DNA of 64,000 nt from JANPPS01 sp964242575. GTDB taxonomy: Bacteria > Pseudomonadota > Alphaproteobacteria > Acetobacterales > Acetobacteraceae. Below, piece by piece: positions 15,949-23,577 of the stretch. The stretch is taken from positions 1 through 64,000 of the forward strand of contig CAXTCN010000010.1 of NCBI GenBank assembly GCA_964242575.1. The letters are read 5' to 3'. The position numbers and the translations under genes are program-made. The notes beneath the pieces were generated by a model that saw only the letters and a program-made list of their open reading frames with translations, made no database searches and was not told the origin of the DNA. Numbering within the stretch: position 1 is the stretch's first letter; each line of letters opens with the position of its first letter.

Positions 15949-16292
15949 TCCGCAGCGCCGTCGCGTTCGGCCTGCTGCTCAGCCTGCCGGCGCAGGCGCA
16001 GCAACGGCGCCCGGTCCACGATTATCCCACCGCAGCGCGCGCGGATTACGTGATCGGATGCATGGCGGGCAACAACTTCAAGCGCGAGTTCCTGGAGCGC
16101 TGCGCCTGCGGCATCGACACCATCGCCAACACCATGTCGTATGAGGATTACGAGACGGCGGAAACCATCCTGCGCATGCAGCAGGGCGGTCTTGGAAGCC
16201 GCGCGGCGATGTTTCGCGACACCCCGGTCGCCAAGGAAAAGACCGAGCAACTCAGCCGTGCGCAGGCGGAGGTCGCCCTCGCCTGCAACTGA
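15945..16292 (+). CDS. Small secreted cysteine-containing hypothetical protein
   Basis: This 115-residue protein has a signal peptide (MIRSAVAFGLLLSLPAQAQ). The mature part has four cysteines, in VIGCMAGN, ERCACGID and the C-terminal LACN, which could form two disulfides. The rest is largely helical (ANTMSYEDYETAETILRMQ). It is translationally coupled to the gene at 15250 (ATGA overlap) and convergent with the SoxYZ-like carrier gene. The family appears to travel with PQQ/methanol genes, but I cannot assign a function. Confidence 0.8.
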   Translation: MIRSAVAFGLLLSLPAQAQQRRPVHDYPTAARADYVIGCMAGNNFKREFLERCACGIDTIANTMSYEDYETAETILRMQQGGLGSRAAMFRDTPVAKEKTEQLSRAQAEVALACN

Positions 16293-16293
16293 T

Positions 16294-17109
16294 TTAGCTG
16301 CGTCCCGCCAGTGCGAACTCCTGATGGAATGTCGCGCGGGTGCTATCCTGCATATCGACGCGCATCGGGCCCGGACCCTGCGGCCGGAAGCCGAAGGTGA
16401 TGACCGGGTCCTCGCTCAATGAGATGTCCGCGTCCACATCCAATATGACATCGTTGCCATAGCGCACCGTCACGTCCTGGATGTATCGTGCCGGCACGAA
16501 ATGACGGCTCACCTGGTCCATTTGCATCCCGTTGTTGTTGGGATGGCTGATAAGCAAATGAGCGGTGGCAGGCTCGCCCTCCACCAGCGCGCCCTCGCCT
16601 TCCAGGCGCAAGCGCATTTGGCCGAGCCGCGACATCGCGAGCTTGGCGTCTTTGGTGGACGGCGCCGAACAGCCGCCCGCCGCCTTTACATACCGCTCGG
16701 AGGCGAATAGCCGGCCATCCTCGGTCTCGGCCACGGCGTGCACCAGGGTGTACTGGTCCACCCGAACGCGGGTCTTGAGGCTGCGCGGGTCGGCAGCCGG
16801 GCCGAATTTGAAGGTGCCTGCCAGCGGCGACGGGTTGCCGTCCACCAGCAGCCAGACCGCGCGCACCTTGCCGCCTCCCGCTCCGCCGCCTGCGGAAAGG
16901 GAGATGCTGACCGGCACCAGCGCCGCGTCCAGCGCACGGACCGGCGCCTCTAGCGTAATGACTCCCGTGCCGTCGAGCACCGGACGTTCGCCGAACACGG
17001 CGCTTTTCAGCTCCTGCCACCGCGCGGCCCGGGCGGCCTCGTCCTCCTCGGCGGCGGCCGGCATGGCAGCGGCCAGCGTCACCGCAACGGCTAGGATTGC
17101 TGCTTTCAT
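16294..17109 (-). CDS. Quinoprotein dehydrogenase-associated SoxYZ-like carrier
   Basis: This 271-residue exported protein starts at ATG 17109 with a signal peptide ending AAA (residue 20). It fuses a SoxY-like domain (residues about 30-165), carrying Cys147 in the GGCSAP motif, to a SoxZ-like domain (about 165-270, ISHPNNNGMQMDQ to GFRPQGPGPM). SoxYZ carries sulfur intermediates on such a cysteine; these fused relatives occur with PQQ dehydrogenases and are thought to take part in a 'quinoprotein relay'. The metallohydrolase gene at 17114 lies 4 bases upstream, so the pair is co-transcribed at the end of the pqq operon. The substrate carried is unknown. Confidence 0.88.
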   Translation of the reverse strand: MKAAILAVAVTLAAAMPAAAEEDEAARAARWQELKSAVFGERPVLDGTGVITLEAPVRALDAALVPVSISLSAGGGAGGGKVRAVWLLVDGNPSPLAGTFKFGPAADPRSLKTRVRVDQYTLVHAVAETEDGRLFASERYVKAAGGCSAPSTKDAKLAMSRLGQMRLRLEGEGALVEGEPATAHLLISHPNNNGMQMDQVSRHFVPARYIQDVTVRYGNDVILDVDADISLSEDPVITFGFRPQGPGPMRVDMQDSTRATFHQEFALAGRS

Positions 17110-17113
17110 GCGC

Positions 17114-18034
17114 CTACTCCCATTCGAGTTCTTTGTACGCGGACGTGACATTGCGCCCGTTATAGTCGTCGAACAACGCCCATCGTTCCCGCTCCGACAG
17201 CCCGACAGTCGCAACCGCGGCCTCGATGTCGCCGCCACGGGCGATGATGGCCCGGGTCTCCCGCACCAGCACGCCAAGGTAACGCTCCTGTGCCAGCGCC
17301 GCCGCCGGCCAGGGCGCCGCCGCCGGACCGTGCCCCGGCACCGCCAGCCGCGCCGGCGTGTCCCGCAGCGCCTTGGTCTGCCCGAGCCAGCCCAGGATGC
17401 TGCCGTCCACCGCTGGCACCCGGTCCATGAACAACAGGTCCGCCAGCCAAAGCGTCGCGCTGCTGGGGTCCCAGACCGATACGTCGTTGTCGGTATGCCC
17501 GGTGCCGTGCGCCCGCACATGCAGGATGCGCCCCCCCAAATCGATCTGCGCGGTGTCCTCGACCAGCAACCCAGGCTTCGCGTAGTCGCCGGCGCCGTCC
17601 AGCCCCAACAGGTCGGCCAGGCGGTTGCGGTAGAACTCGCCGCGCTGCACCAGCGTGCCGCCCATGCGGGCATGGGCCACGAACAACGGACGGTCCGCCT
17701 CGAACGCCACGGCGCCGAACACGTGGTCCGGGTGCATGTGGGACATGATGACGTGGCTAATGGGCCGGTCCGTGACGGCGTCGATGCGCGCACGCAGGCG
17801 CTGGCCGTCAGCCTTGCCGCCGCCAGGGTCAATTACCGCGACGGACCGGTCACCGACAATGAAGCCGATATTGGCGATGGCATCTTCGTTCTCGGCGCTC
17901 GCGTCCTCGTGCACGCCTTGGCGGACGTGGATGCCTGGAGCGATCTCCGTGGTCGTGAATGCCGGTGCCGTATGGCCACGGGCTGGGAGCAGTGCTGCGG
18001 CGGCGGCCAGCAACAGTGCGTCCCGGCGGTTCAC
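17114..18034 (-). CDS. Quinoprotein relay system metallo-beta-lactamase-fold hydrolase (SoxH-like)
   Basis: This 306-residue protein has a probable signal peptide (MNRRDALLLAAAAALLPARG, Tat-like start). Its metallo-beta-lactamase motif is HMHPDH (His99, His101, Asp103, His104), with later metal ligands in HGTGHTDND and VPGHGPA. It fits the SoxH-related family found beside PQQ dehydrogenases and a SoxYZ-like carrier, which follows at 16294. It overlaps pqqE by 4 bases, so it is the sixth gene of the pqqABCDE transcript. A thioester- or persulfide-hydrolysing role on the carrier is plausible; the actual reaction is not established. Confidence 0.88.
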   Translation of the reverse strand: MNRRDALLLAAAAALLPARGHTAPAFTTTEIAPGIHVRQGVHEDASAENEDAIANIGFIVGDRSVAVIDPGGGKADGQRLRARIDAVTDRPISHVIMSHMHPDHVFGAVAFEADRPLFVAHARMGGTLVQRGEFYRNRLADLLGLDGAGDYAKPGLLVEDTAQIDLGGRILHVRAHGTGHTDNDVSVWDPSSATLWLADLLFMDRVPAVDGSILGWLGQTKALRDTPARLAVPGHGPAAAPWPAAALAQERYLGVLVRETRAIIARGGDIEAAVATVGLSERERWALFDDYNGRNVTSAYKELEWE

Positions 18035-19140
18035 AACGCCGGGGCCGGCTGGCGTATGCGGCGATAAACCAGGTCTGGCGCCGGCGCGTCAGCATCCAGC
18101 ACGGCCTCCGCCATCATGCCGTGGTCGGGCGACAGGGCGCAGGCCGGGTCAGTGGCGGAGGCGTCGCCGGTCAGCGCAAAGGCTTGGCAGCGGCAGCCGC
18201 CCCAGTCGATCTCCCGCCGGTCGCAGGACTGGCACGGCTCCGGCATCCAGCTTGTGCCGCGGAAGCGGTTGAAGCCGGGGTCGTCACGCCAGATCGCGCC
18301 AAGGCTCGTGGTGCGGACCGACGGGAAATTAAATCCGGGCAGCGTCTCCGCCGCATGGCACGGCAGCACCAGGCCGGCCGGGGTGATGTTCATGATCCGG
18401 CGTCCCCAACCGCCCATGCAGGCCTTGGGTCGTGCGGCGTAGTAGTCCGGCACCACGTAGTCGATGGTGATGCGGCCACGCAGCCGCTCCCGCGCCGCCT
18501 CCACCGCCGCATTGGCGACGTCAAGCTGCGCACGGGTCGGCATCAGCGCGGCGCGGTTCACCAGGCCCCAACCGTAGTACTGCACATGCGCGACCTCGAT
18601 GCGGCTTGCGCCCAGCGTCTCGCCCAGCGCCAGCATGTCCCCGAGCCGGTCCAGGTTCTGCCGGTGCACGACGAAGTTCGCGGTCAGCGGCAGCCCGGCG
18701 TCACGGATTTGCTGTGCGACCATCAGCTTCTTGGCGTGCCCGCCACGGTAGCCGCCAATCCGGTCGCCGGACGCGGCCTCGGCGTCTTGGAAGCTTAGCT
18801 GCACATGGTCCAGCCCAGCATCCGCCAGCGCCGCAAGCTTCGGCGTGTCGAGCTGCACGCCGGAGGTAATCAGGTTGCTATACAGGCCACGCACCGCCGC
18901 ATGGCGCACCAGCTCCAATAGGTCACGCCGGGCCGTTGGCTCCCCGCCGGAGAAGTGCACCTGCAACACGCCAAGCGCTGCCGCCTCGTCCAGCACGCGC
19001 AGCCATGTCGCGGTGTCGAGTTCGGTGGCAACCCGCTCCAGGTCAAGCGGGTTGGCGCAGTACGGGCACTGCAACGGGCAGCGGTGCGTCAGCTCGGCCA
19101 GCAACGCCAAGGGTGGCTCAAGGGGTCGGATGGCATTCAT
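18031..19140 (-). CDS. pqqE: PqqE radical SAM enzyme of PQQ biosynthesis
   Basis: This 369-residue enzyme forms the carbon-carbon bond between the Glu and Tyr side chains of the PqqA peptide. The radical SAM cluster motif is Cys21-PLQ-Cys25-PY-Cys28. The C-terminal SPASM region has cysteines in KACMGGWG, LPCHAAE, EPCQSCDRRE and GCRCQAF. The HFSGGEPTARRDL block is the SAM-binding GGE motif. It overlaps pqqD and the metallohydrolase gene by 4 bases each, within the pqqA-E operon. The length is normal for the family. Confidence 0.96.
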   Translation of the reverse strand: MNAIRPLEPPLALLAELTHRCPLQCPYCANPLDLERVATELDTATWLRVLDEAAALGVLQVHFSGGEPTARRDLLELVRHAAVRGLYSNLITSGVQLDTPKLAALADAGLDHVQLSFQDAEAASGDRIGGYRGGHAKKLMVAQQIRDAGLPLTANFVVHRQNLDRLGDMLALGETLGASRIEVAHVQYYGWGLVNRAALMPTRAQLDVANAAVEAARERLRGRITIDYVVPDYYAARPKACMGGWGRRIMNITPAGLVLPCHAAETLPGFNFPSVRTTSLGAIWRDDPGFNRFRGTSWMPEPCQSCDRREIDWGGCRCQAFALTGDASATDPACALSPDHGMMAEAVLDADAPAPDLVYRRIRQPAPAL

Positions 19141-19412
19141 AGCCGGATTGCTCCTTTGTCGCTGAGGTCCCGCAGCATGGCGTCCACGTCGTTCGCAATC
19201 GCGTCCCGCGGCGCGGCGAACTTGGCAGCCAGCAGATCCACGATCTCTGGGACCGTGCGGACCCCGTCCACCAGTTGCAGCACCTCAACGCCCGGGCCAT
19301 CCAGCAGGAACAGCCGCTCGGGCGCCAGCACGACCCAAGCGCCGCGCACCTCGTCATGGCGCAGCCGGAAACCGCGGTTGAACGCCGGAACCGCGAGCGC
19401 CGTGTCGGTCAC
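19137..19412 (-). CDS. pqqD: PqqD peptide chaperone
   Basis: This 91-residue protein has the RiPP recognition element fold. It binds the PqqA precursor and delivers it to PqqE. Family features are VPAFNRGFRLRHDEVRGAWVVLAPERLFLLDG, followed by EVLQLVDGVRTVPEIVDLLAAKF and a terminal helix VDAMLRDLSDKG. It overlaps pqqC and pqqE by 4 bases each. Confidence 0.94.
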   Translation of the reverse strand: MTDTALAVPAFNRGFRLRHDEVRGAWVVLAPERLFLLDGPGVEVLQLVDGVRTVPEIVDLLAAKFAAPRDAIANDVDAMLRDLSDKGAIRL

Positions 19413-20140
19413 GCGGGCACGAACGCGCCGGGCGGGACGCGGCCGGGTTCGACGTAGGCATAGTGCAGCGCATCAAGCTGGGACCACAGCACGTCGCACT
19501 TGAAGCGCAGCGCCGCCAGCACGCTTTCCTGCAATGCGCGGGTGCGGGCGTGCTCGTCGATGTACGCCAGCGCGAAATCCACGTCCTTCGGTGCCTGCGT
19601 CAGCCGTGGCGTGAAGTAGGCCAGGGTGTCCTGGGTCACGAAGGGGTAGTGCGCCAACATGCCCGAGACGCGCTCGGCGATGATTGTCGGCGAGAACATC
19701 TCGGTCAACGAAGACGCGACCGCCTCCAGAATGGAACGGTCGCGCACGAACGCCACGTAAGCGTCCACCGCGAACCGCGTGCCGGGCAGGATGCCGGCGG
19801 TCAACTCGACATAGCCGCGGTCAAGCCCCACGCCCTCTGCCAGCTTGAGCCACCGCGCCACGCCGCCCTGGCCCGGCGCGGTGCCGTCATGGTCGTCCAG
19901 GCGCGACCGCCACGCCCGGCGCAGGTCCGCCGTGGGCAGCCGCGCCAGCAACGTCGCGTCCTTCGCGGGAATCCGGCTCTGGTAATAGTAACGGTTGAGC
20001 GCCCACGCCTGCACTTGGCCCTGATTCAACGCGCCATCGTGCAGCGCGCGGTGAAAGGGATGCAGGTTATGGTAGCGCTCCGCACCGATGCCATGCAGCG
20101 CGTCCCGCAACTCGGTCGATGACAGCTTGCGGTCGCTCAC
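19409..20140 (-). CDS. pqqC: PqqC pyrroloquinoline-quinone synthase
   Basis: This cofactorless oxidase of 243 residues catalyses the final ring closure and eight-electron oxidation to PQQ. It is an all-helical TenA-like fold. Visible family blocks are YHNLHPFHRALHDGALNQGQVQAWALNRYYYQ, RIPAKDATLLARL, WRSRLDDHDGT and LGNYPFV-like HYPFVTQDTLAYFTPRL. The length is normal. It overlaps pqqB and pqqD by 4 bases each, in the standard pqqABCDE order. Confidence 0.95.
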   Translation of the reverse strand: MSDRKLSSTELRDALHGIGAERYHNLHPFHRALHDGALNQGQVQAWALNRYYYQSRIPAKDATLLARLPTADLRRAWRSRLDDHDGTAPGQGGVARWLKLAEGVGLDRGYVELTAGILPGTRFAVDAYVAFVRDRSILEAVASSLTEMFSPTIIAERVSGMLAHYPFVTQDTLAYFTPRLTQAPKDVDFALAYIDEHARTRALQESVLAALRFKCDVLWSQLDALHYAYVEPGRVPPGAFVPA

Positions 20141-21057
20141 AGGCTCAATTCCATGCCATCATACGCCACGTCCCACCCCGCCGCCGTCACCGCCGCCCGT
20201 TCCGGGCTGTCTTCAAGCAAGATAGGGTTGGAGTTATTGATATGCAGCAGCACCCGCCGCCGCACGCCAAGATTTTCGAACGCCGCCAGGGTCCCATCCG
20301 GGCCGGACACGCTCATGTGACCCATCCGCAACCCGGTTTTCGGCCCTAACCCGGCGCGGATCATCTCGTCGTCGGTCCAGAGCGTTCCATCGAACATCAC
20401 CGCCGCCGCCCCACGCAGCCGTGCCGCCAAGGCCGGCGTCATCGCGGCGCAACCGGGGATGTAGAACAGCGTCGATGTGCCGTCCGTCACCGCAGCGCCG
20501 ACGGTCTGGTCGTTCTCCTCCAACGCGGGAGCGCTCCCAGCCTGTTCCAGGTACAGCGGCACCTTGCCGGGAACGGAGAACAACTCGATGGTCAGGCCGC
20601 TCGGCCGCTCGTCCGGCAACGCCACCGCGCACGGCACATTCAACTCGATGACGGGCCGGGCCACGATGTCGCGTGCCAAGACCTCGAATATAGAGTTGGA
20701 GTCGAGCACGGCATGCACCCGGGCCGTCGCATAAACCGAAAGCGGCTGCCGCTCCCGCAACGTAAGCAGTCCTGCGATTGCGTCCACATCCCCACCCGTC
20801 AGCACCACCGCAGCAATAGGCGACGAGCGAAGGCCACGTTTGGGATGTAAAGCAGGGGTTTGCTCAATTTGCTGCCGAAGGTCTGGCGATGCGTTCAACA
20901 GCACCCAGTCCTGGTCATTGGCGCTTACGGCGACAGACGCCTGGGTCCGCGGCAGCGCTGCCGGGTCACCCGCGCGGGCACGGCGGCATCCGGTTGAGTT
21001 GGAATTCCACTGTGGGAAAGCTCCTCCTGCGGCTGCACCAAGAACGATGGCTCGCAT
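20137..21057 (-). CDS. pqqB: PqqB metallo-hydrolase of PQQ biosynthesis
   Basis: This protein of about 306 residues has the metallo-beta-lactamase fold and hydroxylates the PqqA-derived tyrosine diamino acid. The N terminus MRAIVLGAAAGGAFPQWN is diagnostic and supports the ATG at 21057; an ATG at 21075 is also in frame. Other blocks are VVLTGGDVDAIAGLL (Ala where many homologues have a metal-binding His, a variation I believe is common in alphaproteobacteria), LRMGHMSVSG and HINNSNPIL. It follows pqqA after a 13-bp hairpin. Confidence 0.94.
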   Translation of the reverse strand: MRAIVLGAAAGGAFPQWNSNSTGCRRARAGDPAALPRTQASVAVSANDQDWVLLNASPDLRQQIEQTPALHPKRGLRSSPIAAVVLTGGDVDAIAGLLTLRERQPLSVYATARVHAVLDSNSIFEVLARDIVARPVIELNVPCAVALPDERPSGLTIELFSVPGKVPLYLEQAGSAPALEENDQTVGAAVTDGTSTLFYIPGCAAMTPALAARLRGAAAVMFDGTLWTDDEMIRAGLGPKTGLRMGHMSVSGPDGTLAAFENLGVRRRVLLHINNSNPILLEDSPERAAVTAAGWDVAYDGMELSL

Positions 21058-21084
21058 CAACCCACCATTGGACACAGCCTCAAC

Positions 21085-21124
21085 CCAGGGTGCCAGCCCG
21101 GCTACAGCCTAGCTGGCACCCTGG
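21085..21124 (-). terminator. 13-bp hairpin between pqqA and pqqB
   Basis: Positions 21085-21097 and 21112-21124 are perfect 13-base inverted repeats around a 14-base loop. The hairpin starts 14 bases after the pqqA stop. No T tract follows on the minus strand, so it is more likely an mRNA stabiliser, processing site or partial attenuator than a full terminator. It would let pqqA transcripts exceed pqqB-E transcripts. The repeat is seen directly; the role is inferred. Confidence 0.8.
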
Positions 21125-21137
21125 TCAGCCAGGCGGA

Positions 21138-21218
21138 CTACTTCAGGTCAGCGCAGGCGTAGCTGTTGATCTCGGCGCCCAAGGCAATTTCGACGATCTT
21201 CGGGGTGTTCCAGGTCAT
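21138..21218 (-). CDS. pqqA: PqqA precursor peptide of PQQ
   Basis: This tiny gene encodes a 26-residue ribosomal peptide whose Glu16 and Tyr20 (EINSY) are cross-linked to become PQQ. The N-terminal MTWNTPKIVEI is typical of PqqA. An excellent ribosome site (GGAGGA, 4 bases before ATG) supports the start at 21218; an ATG at 21230 overlaps that site and is less likely. It is the first gene of the pqqABCDE operon, with a candidate promoter at 21252-21279 and a hairpin directly downstream. Confidence 0.97.
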   Translation of the reverse strand: MTWNTPKIVEIALGAEINSYACADLK

Positions 21219-21251
21219 AGAGTCCTCCATGTTTTGCTTTGCCGCAGGCGG

Positions 21252-21279
21252 AGTATGGTTGCGCGCCGTTCCAAGTCAA
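21252..21279 (-). promoter_or_regulatory. Candidate sigma-70 promoter of the pqq operon
   Basis: On the minus strand TTGACT (21279-21274) and CATACT (21257-21252) are separated by 16 bases. The -10 box ends 33 bases before the pqqA ATG. The match is good for the -35 and moderate for the -10 box. The divergent P450 gene starts at 21354, so its promoter must overlap this region. Confidence 0.5.
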
Positions 21280-21353
21280 GAACCGTCAACGGGCCATGTC
21301 ATGTTCCCACGCGAAGCACTGTCGCCCGGCAGCGTCGCTCCTATCTCTGAAAC

Positions 21354-22727
21354 ATGCCCGATATGCAATACCCGTCCCAGCCAAGTCTCCCGGTCCCACC
21401 CATGCCGACCCGCGAACGCTCGCAGGTCGAGGCGTTCCTGACGCTCCGGCGCAACCCGCTCGAACTCTGGGGCAAGGCGGCCTATGAGAAGGACATCTTG
21501 TCCGGCCGCTTTTTTGGACGCCGGCAGCTTCTGCTGAACGCGCCGGAGGCCATCCGGCACGTGCTCGTGACCAACTCCGACAATTACGGCCGCAATTCCG
21601 GGGCGCGGCGGGTACTGCAGCCGTTGCTGGGCGCCGGGCTGTTCCTGGCGGAGGGCGCGGCATGGCGGCACCAGCGCCGCACCATCGCGCCTTCGCTCTC
21701 GCCGCGCAGCATGCCGATGCTGGCGCGCCACGTCGTGAACGCCAGCCGGGACACGGAGGCGGCACTGGCCCGCACCAACGGGCAGCCGGTCCTGCTGATG
21801 CAGCACCTGCAATACCTGGCGCTCAATATTGCCGGGCAGTCGATGTTCTCGATTGAGATGGCCGGCCACGGCGCGGCGTTGCGGCGCACGCTCATGGACT
21901 ACGCCCGCCGGTTCGCGCAGCCCGGCGTGCTCGACCTGTTGTTGCCGGACAGCGTGCCCTCGCCGCTCGACTTCGGCCGCGGCGCGTTCCGGACCGAGTG
22001 GCTGCAGTTCCTGGACCGGTTGATCGACGCGCGCGAGGCCCAGCCGGACGATGCGCCGCGCGACCTGCTGGACCTGCTGCGCGCCGCACGGGACCCGGAC
22101 ACCGGGGCGGGCTTCAGCCGGGCGCAACTGCGCGACGAGGTTGCGACCATGATCCTTGCCGGGCACGAAACCACAGCCGTCACGCTGTTCTGGGCCTGCT
22201 ACATCGCCGCTCGCTTGCAGGACCAGCAGGAGCGGCTGGCGGACGAGGCGCTCGGCGTGGACCTGTCGCCGGACCATGCCGCCGCCGCCATGCGGTCCTT
22301 GCCCCAGGTCCGGGCGCATGTGGACGAGGCATTGCGGCTGTACCCGCCGGCGTTCCTGATTGTCCGGGAGGCGCGGAAGGCCGACACGATCGCCGGGTGG
22401 CCGGTCGCCGCCGGGACCGTAGTCAGTATCTCGCCCTGGGTGCTGCATCGGCATCGTCGCGCATGGGCCAACCCGGAGCGGTTCGACCCGGCGCGCTTCA
22501 TGCCCGGCGCGCCGGCGCCGGAGCGCTACACCTACCTGCCGTTCGGCGCCGGGCCGCGGATTTGCGTCGGTGCGCAGTTTGCGCTGACGGAGGCAACGCT
22601 GGTGCTGGCCCGGCTGCTGCGGCGGTTCCGCATCGGCTTCGCCGGGCGCGGCGCCGTGGTCCCGCGCGGCTTCGTGACTACCCAGCCGGACCGGCCGGTC
22701 CACTTCACGCTGACGCCCCGCAGCTAG
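21354..22727 (+). CDS. Cytochrome P450
   Basis: This 457-residue haem mono-oxygenase has all family hallmarks: the I-helix oxygen-activation motif AGHETT (269-274), the K-helix ExxR (Glu325 to Arg328, EALRLYPP), the PERF-like region NPERFDPARF, and the haem-ligand loop FGAGPRICVG with Cys404. There is no membrane anchor, so it is a soluble bacterial P450 that would need a separate ferredoxin and reductase, not encoded nearby. The general style (GRFFGRRQLLLNAPEAIRHVLVTN) resembles bacterial CYP families that hydroxylate fatty acids or terpenoids. Substrate is unknown. It is divergent from pqqA across a 135-base gap. Confidence 0.93.
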   Translation: MPDMQYPSQPSLPVPPMPTRERSQVEAFLTLRRNPLELWGKAAYEKDILSGRFFGRRQLLLNAPEAIRHVLVTNSDNYGRNSGARRVLQPLLGAGLFLAEGAAWRHQRRTIAPSLSPRSMPMLARHVVNASRDTEAALARTNGQPVLLMQHLQYLALNIAGQSMFSIEMAGHGAALRRTLMDYARRFAQPGVLDLLLPDSVPSPLDFGRGAFRTEWLQFLDRLIDAREAQPDDAPRDLLDLLRAARDPDTGAGFSRAQLRDEVATMILAGHETTAVTLFWACYIAARLQDQQERLADEALGVDLSPDHAAAAMRSLPQVRAHVDEALRLYPPAFLIVREARKADTIAGWPVAAGTVVSISPWVLHRHRRAWANPERFDPARFMPGAPAPERYTYLPFGAGPRICVGAQFALTEATLVLARLLRRFRIGFAGRGAVVPRGFVTTQPDRPVHFTLTPRS

Positions 22728-22833
22728 TTGCGCCATGGCAACGCTCGCCGCCGTGCGCGGCCGTGAACGCCTGACTGACCTCGGTCAGAACGGGACGCAG
22801 GCGGCCAAGGCACAGCCTCTCATCAGCGCGTGG

Positions 22834-23367
22834 TCAGCGCACTTCGATAGAGACCAGGTCACGAACGCTACGCCCGGCGTGGCTGTCTCCCGGCACGACC
22901 AGCCGCAAGGCTGGGAGCGGCTTGCCGTCCTGGGTGTGGGCAACGATCACCTGCTTGCCTTCCATGTGCGGGTCTAGCTCGCCGATAGCCAGGGCCACGG
23001 CGTAGCCATCCCGCCCTTGTGCCCGCAGTGTGTGCAGCAAGTGGGTGTTGCGGCCGGGTTCATCCACCGGGGCGGCCGCGGTCAACAAAGGCCAGAGCAG
23101 CGCGTCGGTGTAGGCAGCCTTCTGCTGTCCCCGGGTTGTCGTGTAGGCGACCTCCACCGACACGGGCGGCAGGGCCTGCAAATCGGCCAGGGCCAGCGTG
23201 CGGGAATGCTCGATCCGTCCGGAAATGACAAGCTCAAGCGAAGCCGGCGTTGCTCCAAGCCCGGCCGGCGCGGTTGCTTGCGCCGCGCACGGAGCCGGCG
23301 GCAACAGGGCAAACAGCACAGCGAGCAGTCCGCTGCCCAGGCGCAATCCTGCCGTTGCCAACTGCAT
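22834..23367 (-). CDS. Secreted molybdopterin-oxidoreductase-like domain protein lacking the Mo-ligand Cys
   Basis: This 177-residue protein has a signal peptide (about residues 1-29) and one short sulfite-oxidase-like domain: LELVISGRIEHSRTLALADLQALP, YTDALLWPLLTAAAP, RDGYAVALAIGELDPHMEGKQVIVAH and LRLVVPGD. Full-length family members bind molybdopterin through a conserved cysteine; no cysteine is present in the mature part here. It may therefore be a non-catalytic relative. The downstream position of a molbindin gene (23371, on the same strand and transcribed first) hints at a molybdenum link. Function is not established. Confidence 0.8.
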   Translation of the reverse strand: MQLATAGLRLGSGLLAVLFALLPPAPCAAQATAPAGLGATPASLELVISGRIEHSRTLALADLQALPPVSVEVAYTTTRGQQKAAYTDALLWPLLTAAAPVDEPGRNTHLLHTLRAQGRDGYAVALAIGELDPHMEGKQVIVAHTQDGKPLPALRLVVPGDSHAGRSVRDLVSIEVR

Positions 23368-23370
23368 GGC

Positions 23371-23577
23371 CTACTTGGCAACCATAACGTCGGACGACTT
23401 AATGACGGCCGTGGCGTCATCGCCAACCTTCAGGTCCAGGTCGTCGATGGCCTCGTTGGTGATTGAGGAGTGGACCGTGACCCCATTGCCGATGTCGATG
23501 TGCACGTGCCCGGTCGTCTGGCCACGTTCGACCTTGGTGATCCGGCCCTTGATTTGGTTACGCGCGCTGAGCTTCAT
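23371..23577 (-). CDS. Molbindin (single TOBE domain molybdate-binding protein)
   Basis: This 68-residue cytoplasmic protein is a single Mop/TOBE domain: MKLSARNQIKGRITKVERGQ, then HVHIDIGNGVTVHSSITNEAIDDLDLKVGD and AVIKSSDVMVAK. Mop proteins store or buffer molybdate as hexamers. The ATG at 23577 is chosen because the domain starts there; the longer frame from 23634 has no domain sequence. It lies 3 bases upstream of the molybdopterin-like gene on the same strand, forming a two-gene unit. Confidence 0.92.
   Translation of the reverse strand: MKLSARNQIKGRITKVERGQTTGHVHIDIGNGVTVHSSITNEAIDDLDLKVGDDATAVIKSSDVMVAK

Noticed and set aside
17110..17832. Upstream extension of the SoxYZ-like frame
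   Set aside because: It runs antiparallel to nothing but overlaps the metallohydrolase gene in another frame with a low-complexity Arg/Trp/Ser product; the signal peptide at 17109 marks the true start.
22771..22788. CTGACC/GGTCAG inverted repeat after the P450 gene
   Set aside because: A 6-bp stem with a two-base loop is likely chance in this composition.
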